Below are positions 1-7,481 of a stretch of 64,000 nt of DNA, in pieces. Origin of the DNA: an uncultured Clostridia bacterium (GTDB taxonomy: Bacteria > Bacillota > Clostridia > Lachnospirales > CAG-274); contig CALWSK010000001.1 of NCBI GenBank assembly GCA_944384195.1, positions 62,001 to 126,000 of the forward strand, given 5' to 3'. A program made the position numbers and the translations under genes. Numbering within the stretch: the first letter of the stretch is position 1; each line of letters begins with the position of its first letter. Under the pieces are notes generated by a model. That model searched no databases and was not told the DNA's origin. It was given only the letters and a program-made list of their open reading frames with translations.

Positions 1-109
1 CAAAAAAATTTTTAGCACTTTTATATTGTTCTAAAATATCTTGTTTTTTTCTAATACTAAGCCCCTCTAGCTTACTTAACCACATTAAATAATCATCTTC
101 TAAAAACAT
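1..109 (-). CDS. dprA: DprA/Smf DNA-processing protein, N-terminal fragment (runs off left edge)
   Basis: Only the first 36 codons are in the window. The reverse strand opens with ATG at 109, preceded by the SD AAGAGG. The peptide has WLSKLEGLS followed by a KKQDILEQY-type helix, the N-terminal pattern of DprA/Smf. In the known family this protein loads RecA on incoming single-stranded DNA during transformation. It lies directly downstream of the ComM-type gene on the same strand, an order common in Firmicutes. The identification rests on a short segment plus this context, so it is likely but not certain. Confidence 0.7.
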   Translation of the reverse strand, partial: MFLEDDYLMWLSKLEGLSIRKKQDILEQYKSAKNFF

Positions 110-118
110 AAAAACCTC

Positions 119-1678
119 TTAAAATATAAACTTTCTATCCAAATTCCTAAGCTGTACCGCTTCTGCTATATGAGCAACTTCAATATTATCCTTTTCATCT
201 AAATCGGCTATAGTTCTTGAAATCTTTAGTATTTTATGATAAGCTCTTGCACTAAGATTTAATTTTTCAAAAACATTGTTTAATATATTTTTTTCTGCTT
301 CTCCAAGCTTACAATATTTTTCTATAAGACTAGCGCTAAGTTGGGCATTAAAATAAATTCCCTCATTTTTATATCTTTGTATTTGTATTTTTTGTGCCTT
401 AAGAACTCTTTTTTTAATATCCTCTGAACTTTCATTAGGTCTATTACTGCTAAGATCATTATAGTCTACTGCCGATGCTTCTACTTGTAAATCTATCCTA
501 TCAAGCAAAGGTCCACTTATCTTTGATATATATTTAGAGATTTGGTTTTGAGTACAAGTACATCTATCAGAATATCCATAAAAACCACAAGGACAAGGAT
601 TCATAGCTGCCACCATCATAAGATTTGCTGGAAATGTCATACTTCCATTTACTCTAGATATAGTAACTTCTCTATCTTCTAATGGTTGTCTAAGTTCTTC
701 TAACACATTTCTATGAAATTCTGGTAACTCATCTAAAAATAAAACTCCATTATGGGCTAAACTCACCTCACCAGGCTTAGGAACTCTACCTCCACCTACC
801 ATAGCAGAATTTGATATAGTGTGATGAGGTGCTCTAAAAGGTCTTTTATTTATTAGATAATTCTTATTTTGTAATATACCAGATACACTATATATCTTTG
901 TTATTTCTAAGCTTTCTTCAAAAGACATATCTGGTAATATACTAGGTAATCTTTTAGCCATCATGGTTTTACCAGAACCTGGAGGACCAACCATAATTAT
1001 ATTATGCATACCCGCCGCGGCAATTTCTAAAGCTCTTTTAACATTATCTTGCCCTTTAACATCTGCATAGTCTAAATTATTATTAAGTGTATCACTTTTG
1101 AACAATTTGTCAATATCTAAATTTAACTTTTGTATTATTTTATCACCATTTAAATGAGCTATAAGCTGATTTAGATTTTTAGCACCTATAATTTCTGTCC
1201 CAGATACTAAAGAACCTTCTTCTATATTTTCAAAAGGTATTATAAATTTAGTTATACCACTAGACTTAGCAGTATGTATCATAGGTAATATACCATTTAC
1301 AGACTTTATAGAACCATCTAAAGATAATTCGCCTATTATCATAGTATCTTTAAAACTTTCTTCCCTAACTATCCCTATACAAGATAATATACCTATAGCT
1401 ATAGGTAAATCAAAAGAAGGTCCTTCCTTTCTTATATTTGCTGGTGCTAAGTTTATTGTTATCTTTTTTACTGGCATATTTATTCCAGAATTTTTAATTG
1501 CTGTTTTAACTCTATCTTTAGCTTCTCTTACAGCAGAATCTGGCAAGCCCACTATATCAAAAGAAGGTAAACCTTGACTAATATCTACTTCAACTATTAT
1601 TTTAAACCCATCTATTCCTATCAAAGCAGATGATATAACTTTTGCTAACATAAAGTCTTTGTCAAATATATTTGACAT
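119..1678 (-). CDS. YifB/ComM-family Mg-chelatase-like AAA+ ATPase
   Basis: This is a 519-residue protein of the ComM/YifB family, AAA+ ATPases related to the magnesium chelatase ChlI subunit. ComM itself is a hexameric helicase that promotes branch migration during natural transformation. The N-terminal Lon-protease-like fold carries DIVGLPDSAVREAKDRV (residues about 40-60). Walker A is GPPGSGKTMM (about 231-240), Walker B is VLFLDELPEF, and a cysteine cluster CPCGFYGYSDRCTC follows, typical of the family. Length is normal. It is followed on the same strand by dprA with a 9-bp gap, so both probably belong to one DNA-uptake or recombination operon. Exact function in this organism is inferred. 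Confidence 0.93.
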   Translation of the reverse strand: MSNIFDKDFMLAKVISSALIGIDGFKIIVEVDISQGLPSFDIVGLPDSAVREAKDRVKTAIKNSGINMPVKKITINLAPANIRKEGPSFDLPIAIGILSCIGIVREESFKDTMIIGELSLDGSIKSVNGILPMIHTAKSSGITKFIIPFENIEEGSLVSGTEIIGAKNLNQLIAHLNGDKIIQKLNLDIDKLFKSDTLNNNLDYADVKGQDNVKRALEIAAAGMHNIIMVGPPGSGKTMMAKRLPSILPDMSFEESLEITKIYSVSGILQNKNYLINKRPFRAPHHTISNSAMVGGGRVPKPGEVSLAHNGVLFLDELPEFHRNVLEELRQPLEDREVTISRVNGSMTFPANLMMVAAMNPCPCGFYGYSDRCTCTQNQISKYISKISGPLLDRIDLQVEASAVDYNDLSSNRPNESSEDIKKRVLKAQKIQIQRYKNEGIYFNAQLSASLIEKYCKLGEAEKNILNNVFEKLNLSARAYHKILKISRTIADLDEKDNIEVAHIAEAVQLRNLDRKFIF

Positions 1679-1705
1679 ACTCCTTTCTAATAATATTTAA
1701 CATTT

Positions 1706-1750
1706 AAAAAATGTAGAAATGTTAGTTAAATCCCATTCTACATTTTTTTT
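1706..1750 (-). terminator. Rho-independent terminator after the cyclophilin gene
   Basis: Arms AAAAAATGTAGA (1706-1717) and TCTACATTTTTT (1738-1749) form a perfect stem. On the minus strand the 3' arm ends in a U run. It separates the cyclophilin gene from the ComM-type gene downstream. Confidence 0.75.
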
Positions 1751-1754
1751 AATT

Positions 1755-2285
1755 TTATCTATTATTATTTTTTATAGGCTCATCATAAGTTTCTCCAAAA
1801 GTTTCAACTGTTATTTTTTTAATTTTTTGTTCTTGTTTTGGCCTATCAGAAAAGTCTGTTTTAACCTCCGCTATTTTATCAACGTTTTCTATACCTTCTA
1901 TAACCTTACCAAAGCTAGCATAAGAACCATCTAAATGAGGAGCATCTTTATGCATTATAAAAAATTGAGAACCAGCACTATTAGGATTTTGTGCTCTAGC
2001 CATAGATATAACTCCTCTTGTATGCTTTAAATTATTTTCAAAACCATTTAAAGCAAACTCTCCATCTATACCATATGAAGGACCTCCCATACCAGTCCCA
2101 TCAGGACAACCTCCTTGTATCATAAAACCTTTTATAACTCTATGAAAAATAAGTCCATCATAAAAGCCACTATTTGCAAGGCTTATAAAATTATTTACTG
2201 TGTTTGGTGCTATATCTTTAAAAAGCTCTAATTTAATAACATCTCCATTTTCCATTTCTATTGTAACTATTGGATTTTTACTCAT
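1755..2285 (-). CDS. Cyclophilin-type peptidyl-prolyl cis-trans isomerase (cytoplasmic)
   Basis: A 176-residue single-domain cyclophilin catalysing cis-trans isomerisation of Xaa-Pro bonds. Visible signatures are FHRVIKGFMIQGG (active-site Arg and Phe/Met region, about residues 47-59), MARAQNPNSAGSQFFI (about 94-109) and a final ASFGKVIEG strand. There is no signal peptide, so it should act in the cytoplasm. It sits 2 bp after sigH on the same strand and is closed by a terminator. A second, lipoprotein cyclophilin is encoded at 44171-44983; the two differ by an inserted loop in the lipoprotein form. Confidence 0.93.
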   Translation of the reverse strand: MSKNPIVTIEMENGDVIKLELFKDIAPNTVNNFISLANSGFYDGLIFHRVIKGFMIQGGCPDGTGMGGPSYGIDGEFALNGFENNLKHTRGVISMARAQNPNSAGSQFFIMHKDAPHLDGSYASFGKVIEGIENVDKIAEVKTDFSDRPKQEQKIKKITVETFGETYDEPIKNNNR

Positions 2286-2287
2286 TT

Positions 2288-2899
2288 TTATTTCTCCTTA
2301 TTATTATTTTTATATATTAATTTATAAATTTTTTTACGTATTCTTTGTATGGCATTGTCTATAGACTTTTCATTTTTATCTAACTTTTTAGATATGTATG
2401 TATAACTTTCTCCTTTTAGATATAAAGATAAAACTGTTTTTTCAAAACTGCTAAGTATTTTATTTATTTCCTCTTCTAAATTTAAAATATTTTCTTTATC
2501 TATAAATATTTTCTCCGGATTTAATAAATTATCTTCTAGATTATCTACATAAGTTGTTTTATTTTCTTCATCAGAGATAAAAGTATCAAGTGAAAGAGAA
2601 GAATTTAATACTGATTGTTTTTTTCTATTAGCAGTTTTTATAGCAGTTATTATCTGCCTATCTATACAAAGGCTAGCAAATGTCTTAAAACTAGCTCCTT
2701 GTTTATAATCTCTTATAGCTTTATAAAGCCCTATCATACCTTCTTGGATAATATCTTCTTTGTCTAGCCCCGTGGCAAAATATGCTCTAGCTTTTATTTT
2801 TACAAGTTGTTTATATTTATTTATTAAAAAGTCTTGAGCCTGTTCATTTTTATCTTTTATAAAATCTAAAAGTTGTTCATCTGTAAAATTTTCATACAT
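2288..2899 (-). CDS. sigH: RNA polymerase sigma-H factor (Spo0H-like)
   Basis: A 203-residue sigma-70 family factor. Region 2 contains EDIIQEGMIGLYKAIRDY and FKTFASLCIDRQIITAIKTA, near-diagnostic of SigH, the factor that starts sporulation transcription and activates post-exponential genes in Bacillus and Clostridium. Region 4 is the C-terminal helix-turn-helix (YTYISKKLDKNEKSIDNAI). I chose the ATG at 2899 because AAAGGA lies just upstream. The longer frame to 2965 would run through the rnpB terminator. In many Firmicutes sigH sits near rpmG-secE-nusG-rplK; here its neighbours are rnpB upstream and a cyclophilin downstream. Confidence 0.92.
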   Translation of the reverse strand: MYENFTDEQLLDFIKDKNEQAQDFLINKYKQLVKIKARAYFATGLDKEDIIQEGMIGLYKAIRDYKQGASFKTFASLCIDRQIITAIKTANRKKQSVLNSSLSLDTFISDEENKTTYVDNLEDNLLNPEKIFIDKENILNLEEEINKILSSFEKTVLSLYLKGESYTYISKKLDKNEKSIDNAIQRIRKKIYKLIYKNNNKEK

Positions 2900-2932
2900 A
2901 TTTTTTTCCTTTATTAATCTATAAAATATATT

Positions 2933-2957
2933 AAAAGGCTCTTTAAAAGAGCCTTTT
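2933..2957 (-). terminator. Terminator of rnpB
   Basis: The arms AAAAGGCTC and GAGCCTTTT enclose a short loop, with T residues following on the minus strand. It lies immediately 3' of the closing P1 helix of RNase P RNA and upstream of sigH. Confidence 0.85.
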
Positions 2958-3284
2958 ATAAGCAAACCTATAAGCCGAGTTCTGTATTAAACGGTCATCT
3001 ATCTATTGCCACTGTTACCAGTTGGCCTCTTGCGAACTTTTATGAAACTAACGAGCAATTTTAAACGTTTCAATGTTCTTGCACCAGGTGGGGTTTACAG
3101 AGCCTCCCTTGTCGCCAAGGGAGCGGTAAGCTCTTACCTTACCTTTCCATCCTTACCATATAGGCGGTTTATTTCTGTTGCACTATCCTTAGAGTCGCCT
3201 CCACTGGACGTTATCCAGCACCTTGCTCTGCGGAGCTCGGACTTTCCTCATACTAAATGTACGCGACCGTCTGGTTTACTTACA
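2955..3284 (-). ncRNA. rnpB: RNase P RNA (type A)
   Basis: The minus strand carries the universal RNase P cores: GAGGAAAGTCCGAGCTCC near the 5' end, AAGGTGCTGGATAACGTCC, then ACAGAAATAAACCGCC, and ACAGAACTCGGCTTATAG at the 3' end. The outer P1 helix can be drawn: TAAGTAAACC (3273-3282) pairs with GGTTTGCTTA (2959-2968) with a single G-U. The start CCAGACGGTCGCG after P1 is the type A arrangement, not the Bacillus type B. The RNA is the catalytic subunit that matures tRNA 5' ends. Its promoter and terminator are both visible. Confidence 0.97.
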
Positions 3285-3290
3285 CTAATA

Positions 3291-3320
3291 AGTGTATCAC
3301 AACTATCATTTATTAGTCAA
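3291..3320 (-). promoter_or_regulatory. Sigma-A promoter of rnpB
   Basis: On the minus strand the -35 element is TTGACT (3315-3320) and the -10 is TACACT (3291-3296), with an 18-bp spacer. The predicted start, about 3284, falls two bases before the P1 helix of RNase P RNA, which supports both calls. Confidence 0.75.
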
Positions 3321-3334
3321 GGCTTTCTTAAATT

Positions 3335-4321
3335 TTAATCTTCATATTCTACATTTTTATCTAGTATCTTATGTTCTAAGTATCCTATAATTATAACTAT
3401 TAAGCAACTTAGCAATATAAAAGATATTCTTGATATAACAGAATGAAAATTATTATTAAATATAACTTGTGCGGCATTTAAAGCATTTATTGTTATAAAT
3501 ATAGCTTGAATAGTATAATTTTTTATAAATGTGTATACATAGGCAAGAATAGCTGTTAAATACGCAAAATATTGCTGTGGTATTAAAAATCCTCCAAATA
3601 ATAAAAAATATCCTATTACACCTATAGCTGTTCCTATAAGCCTTAGCTTCATTCTTTCCTTGCTAGTGTTAAAATGAGGTTGTGTAAGAGCAAGTGTACA
3701 CGCACTTATCCACATTCCTCTTTTCATTCCAAAAATATCTATTATAAACATAGCTATAGTTACTCCTATAACCATTTTTATACAAAAAACTGATGTTTCA
3801 TGTTTCATATCTATATTTTTAAATATTTCTTGTATCGTTTTTGTTTCTTCTGTATTTTTACGATGCCTTATAAAATATAATATAGATAAAACTATACCAC
3901 AACCAACCACTAATAAAAATCTTTTTAATATCTCATCTTTTGGAACTGGATTTCCTTGTGCAAATATAAACATAAGCATAAAAGGTATATATGTTCTAAA
4001 CATTAATTTTACCGTCATAAGTATCATTATTATAAAAATAGTAAGTGCATTTGTAATTATCGCTATATATATATTATATTGTTCTATTGTAATAGCTATA
4101 GCTATAAGAAGATGTAAACCAAATATAACAAAAGGTGCTTGCTTTTTATCTATACCTATGTCTAAACTAAATAACATAATTGCTGCCGTAACAAAACCTA
4201 CTGCTATAAGTTGATTTACACTACCAAAAGAAGATGAAAACCAAGATACAAATAACATTATAAATGCAATTTGTAAAAAATTTTTAAAAGCTAATTTCAT
4301 AAATTCTTTTTTATTTCCCAT
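3335..4321 (-). CDS. FUSC-family (fusaric-acid-resistance-like) integral membrane protein
   Basis: A 328-residue protein with about ten hydrophobic segments in two blocks separated by a hydrophilic linker (RHRKNTEETKTIQEIF, about 153-168). The second block has the FUSC-type pattern FGMKRGMWISACTLAL and ERMKLRLIGTAIGVIGYF. Relatives include aromatic-acid efflux proteins, but substrates of Gram-positive members are mostly unknown. It is shorter than proteobacterial FUSC proteins, consistent with the compact Firmicutes form. The start is supported by GGAGG upstream of ATG 4321. It stands alone between rnpB and the pur genes; I cannot assign a substrate. Confidence 0.7.
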   Translation of the reverse strand: MGNKKEFMKLAFKNFLQIAFIMLFVSWFSSSFGSVNQLIAVGFVTAAIMLFSLDIGIDKKQAPFVIFGLHLLIAIAITIEQYNIYIAIITNALTIFIIMILMTVKLMFRTYIPFMLMFIFAQGNPVPKDEILKRFLLVVGCGIVLSILYFIRHRKNTEETKTIQEIFKNIDMKHETSVFCIKMVIGVTIAMFIIDIFGMKRGMWISACTLALTQPHFNTSKERMKLRLIGTAIGVIGYFLLFGGFLIPQQYFAYLTAILAYVYTFIKNYTIQAIFITINALNAAQVIFNNNFHSVISRISFILLSCLIVIIIGYLEHKILDKNVEYED

Positions 4322-4422
4322 TAAAATATTCCTCCATTTGCATTTTTATTCTAATATATAATATAGATATGCAAACTATATTTTTAAAAAATTATAAATT
4401 TTATATAATTTTCTTTCTATAT

Positions 4423-4460
4423 AAAATAGGTTCTCTCTATTATTAGAGAAAACCTATTTT
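4423..4460 (-). terminator. Terminator of the purMND operon
   Basis: AAAATAGG..CTCTCT pairs with AGAG..AACCTATTTT around an ATTATT loop, and the minus strand continues into T residues. It lies a few bases downstream of purD. Confidence 0.8.
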
Positions 4461-4464
4461 TATA

Positions 4465-5724
4465 TTAAATTTTTCCTATATCTTTTCTGTAATAGCAATC
4501 TTTAAATTTTATATCTTTAAGAGCATTATAAGATTTTTCTAATGCATTATCTAAATTATCTGCCTTAGCCATAATCCCTAGCACTCTTCCTCCATTAGAT
4601 ACAATCTTATTATCTTTTAAAGCGGTTCCAGCGTGATAAATAAATATATCTTCTAAATTTTCATACTTTTCAAGCCCTAATATTTCATATCCTTTTTCAT
4701 AACTTTCCGGATAACCTCCAGATGCTAATATAATACAACAAGTTGAAAAATCTTCCCACTCTATATTTATACTAGATAATTTTTTATCTATACATGCATC
4801 TATTATATCCAATAAATCTGTTTTTAATCTAGGTAATACAACTTGTGTTTCTGGGTCTCCAAATCTTGCATTATATTCAATAACTTTAGGACCATCTTTT
4901 GTTAACATAAGCCCAAAAAACAATACTCCCACAAAAGGACGTCCTTCTTGTTTTAAAGCATCTAAAGTAGGCTTAAATATTGTATCATAACAAGTTTTAG
5001 CTATCTCTTTTGTATATTCTTTGCAAGGAGATATAGTCCCCATACCTCCAGTGTTAGGTCCTTTATTTCCATCAAATGCTCTTTTATGGTCCTTTGCAGA
5101 TACCATAGGAACTATAGTGTCCCCATCACAAAAACAAAGAATGGAAACTTCACTACCTGTCATAAATTCTTCTATAACAACTTTTTCCCCAGATTTACCA
5201 AATTTTGCATTTAGCATATTATCTTCAAGACAAGTCTTTGCTTCTCCAAAATCTTTACAAATAACAACACCTTTTCCAAGAGCTAGCCCGTCTGCTTTTA
5301 TAACAATAGGAAAAGTTACTTTATCTAAATAAGCTAAAGCCTCATCATATGAAGAAAAAGTTTCATATGATGCAGTAGGTATATTATATTTTTTCATAAG
5401 CTCCTTAGAATATGCTTTACTTCCTTCTATTATAGCAGCTTTTTTATCTGGTCCAAATATTCTAAGCCCATTTTCATTAAATTTATCTACTATTCCTGCT
5501 ACTAAAGTATCGTCCATAGAAGCAATAGTTAAATCTATTTCTTTTTCTTTAGCAAAAGAAACAAGTGAGTCAAAATCCATAGTAGAAATAGGAACAAGCT
5601 TAGCAAGTTTAGCTATAGCTGGATTTGTACTAGCACAATATATCTCATCTACCCTTTTAGATTTAACCAAAGTTTTTATTATGGCATGTTCTCTCCCGCC
5701 ACCACCAATAACAAAGATTTTCAT
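4465..5724 (-). CDS. purD: Phosphoribosylamine-glycine ligase (GARS)
   Basis: A 419-residue ATP-grasp enzyme that joins glycine to phosphoribosylamine in de novo purine synthesis. The N-terminal Rossmann-like segment is MKIFVIGGGGREHAII. The ATP-grasp core has FPIVIKADGLALGKGVVI (about 139-156), and the signature GPNTGGMGT (about 222-230) is followed by EYNARFGDPETQ (about 283-294). Length is normal. It is the last gene of purM-purN-purD, 2 bp after purN, and is followed by a terminator. Confidence 0.97.
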   Translation of the reverse strand: MKIFVIGGGGREHAIIKTLVKSKRVDEIYCASTNPAIAKLAKLVPISTMDFDSLVSFAKEKEIDLTIASMDDTLVAGIVDKFNENGLRIFGPDKKAAIIEGSKAYSKELMKKYNIPTASYETFSSYDEALAYLDKVTFPIVIKADGLALGKGVVICKDFGEAKTCLEDNMLNAKFGKSGEKVVIEEFMTGSEVSILCFCDGDTIVPMVSAKDHKRAFDGNKGPNTGGMGTISPCKEYTKEIAKTCYDTIFKPTLDALKQEGRPFVGVLFFGLMLTKDGPKVIEYNARFGDPETQVVLPRLKTDLLDIIDACIDKKLSSINIEWEDFSTCCIILASGGYPESYEKGYEILGLEKYENLEDIFIYHAGTALKDNKIVSNGGRVLGIMAKADNLDNALEKSYNALKDIKFKDCYYRKDIGKI

Positions 5725-5726
5725 AA

Positions 5727-6350
5727 TTATATCCTCCTTACAATTCCATCTTTTATAGTTATCTTATTTTTGGCTATAAGATTTATAGCTTGAGGAAGTA
5801 TTTGCCATTCCACTTTTTGCATAACCTTCTTTTGAAGACTTTTTTCTGTATCATCATCATCTACAAAAACACTATCTTGCAATATTATAGGTCCGGCATC
5901 TGCCTCTTCTGTTACAAAATGGACAGTAGCACCAGTTATTTTAACTCCGCTTTCTAATACTGCCTTATGCACTTTAAGCCCATAAAACCCCTCACCACAA
6001 AATGATGGTATTAAAGACGGGTGAATATTAATTATTTTATCTTTAAAAGCATCTACAAAATCTTTAGATAATATAAGCATAAATCCAGCTAATACAACAA
6101 GATCTATATCTTTTTCTTTAAGATAAGAAATAATAGCTTGCTCTCTTTTTTCTTTACTTTCAAATTCTTCTAATGAAAATACCTTTGTATTTATGCCACT
6201 TTTTTTGGCTATTTCTAAAGCAAAAGCATCTTTTTTATTACTAACTACAGTTTCTATAAATACATTTTTTAAGTATCCATTTTCTATGCTATCTATTATA
6301 GCTTTAAGGTTTGTCCCACTCCCAGAAACTAAAACTGCTATTTTAAACAT
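5727..6350 (-). CDS. purN: Phosphoribosylglycinamide formyltransferase (GART)
   Basis: A 207-residue folate-dependent enzyme that formylates GAR to FGAR. Motifs seen are [15 protein letters not shown] (phosphate loop, about 8-22), [12 protein letters not shown] with the catalytic Asn and His (about 107-118), and [10 protein letters not shown] with the catalytic Asp (about 147-156). It overlaps the end of purM by 13 bp, indicating translational coupling, and is followed closely by purD. Confidence 0.96.
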   Translation of the reverse strand: MFKIAVLVSGSGTNLKAIIDSIENGYLKNVFIETVVSNKKDAFALEIAKKSGINTKVFSLEEFESKEKREQAIISYLKEKDIDLVVLAGFMLILSKDFVDAFKDKIINIHPSLIPSFCGEGFYGLKVHKAVLESGVKITGATVHFVTEEADAGPIILQDSVFVDDDDTEKSLQKKVMQKVEWQILPQAINLIAKNKITIKDGIVRRI

Positions 6351-7363
6351 ATATCTATACCTTCTCCTTCATCTACATATCCTATAACAAAAGCTTCTTC
6401 GCCTAGCTCTTTTAAGATATCTAAGGCTTTGTCTTTATCTTCGCTAGATATCGCAAAAACAAGCCCTATACCCATATTGAAGGTATTATACATATCCATT
6501 AATTTAACTTGCCCTTTTTCCATAATAAGCTTAAATATATAAGGTATAGGGAAACTACCATCATTTATAACAGCTTTTTTACCTTTTGGCATCATTCTTG
6601 GGATATTTTCTATAAATCCACCACCTGTTATATGGCTTATCCCTTTCACATTCATTTTTTCTATCAAAGTAAGTACGGTTTTTACATATATTTTAGTAGG
6701 AGTAAGTAAAGCTTCTCCTAATGTTTGTCCTAGCTCTTCTATGTATGTATCTAAGTTTTGCTTATTCATATCAAAAACTTTTCTAACAAGAGAATACCCG
6801 TTTGAATGGATACCGCTTGAACTAATACCTATAAGCAAATCTCCCTTAGATATATCTTTTCCATTTATTGCTTTTTTATTATCTAATAAACCAACAGTAA
6901 ATCCTGCTAAATCGTATTCATCTTCTGGATAAAAAGACGGCATCTCGGCAGTTTCCCCTCCTATAAGAGAACACCCTGCAAGATTACATCCCTTAGCAAC
7001 TCCTTCTACAATCTTGGCTATTTTTTCTGGATAGTTTTTTCCACAAGCTATATAATCAAGGAAAAACAAAGGTTCTGCTCCACTACAAATTATATCATTT
7101 ACACACATAGCCACAACATCTATCCCTATAGTATCGTGCTTGTCTAAGAGAAATGCAAGCTTAAGCTTAGTCCCTACACCATCTGTTCCAGATACTAAAA
7201 CTGGCTCTTCCATATTTTTAGCCTTTTCTATAGAAAATAAGCCTCCAAATCCTCCAATATCAGTAAGAACTTCTTTTCTGAAAGTAGACTTAACGTGTTC
7301 TTTCATCAGTTCTACTGATTTATATCCCGCTTCTACATTAACGCCAGCTGATTTGTAATCCAT
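6338..7363 (-). CDS. purM: Phosphoribosylformylglycinamidine cyclo-ligase (AIR synthetase)
   Basis: About 341 residues; closes the imidazole ring of AIR. Visible features are [11 protein letters not shown], the ATP/substrate site [15 protein letters not shown] (about 58-72), [18 protein letters not shown] (about 88-105), [20 protein letters not shown], and [14 protein letters not shown] near the C terminus. The frame extends five codons upstream to a TTG, but GGAGG sits properly before ATG 7363, so I use that. First gene of purM-purN-purD. Only a weak promoter candidate is seen in the 118-bp gap, and no riboswitch is recognisable. Confidence 0.97.
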   Translation of the reverse strand: MDYKSAGVNVEAGYKSVELMKEHVKSTFRKEVLTDIGGFGGLFSIEKAKNMEEPVLVSGTDGVGTKLKLAFLLDKHDTIGIDVVAMCVNDIICSGAEPLFFLDYIACGKNYPEKIAKIVEGVAKGCNLAGCSLIGGETAEMPSFYPEDEYDLAGFTVGLLDNKKAINGKDISKGDLLIGISSSGIHSNGYSLVRKVFDMNKQNLDTYIEELGQTLGEALLTPTKIYVKTVLTLIEKMNVKGISHITGGGFIENIPRMMPKGKKAVINDGSFPIPYIFKLIMEKGQVKLMDMYNTFNMGIGLVFAISSEDKDKALDILKELGEEAFVIGYVDEGEGIDICLK

Positions 7364-7481
7364 ATTTAAAACCTCCAAAAAGCACTTTAATATTAAAAAA
7401 CAAATGTGAAATAATGTAAAACATTAAAATCACTCAAATAAATAATAACATAAACAAAAATATTTTTCAATTTATATTTTG

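Noticed and set aside
2900..2965. Upstream extension of sigH
   Set aside because: The extension reads through the rnpB terminator; an SD precedes ATG 2899.
3006..3338. Open frame of 110 codons on the plus strand
   Set aside because: It lies wholly over rnpB on the opposite strand and has no SD; the RNA structure explains the sequence.
7364..7481. Search for a purine riboswitch or PurR box upstream of purM
   Set aside because: No conserved aptamer sequence and only a weak TTGAGT-N17-TTATTT promoter candidate were seen.
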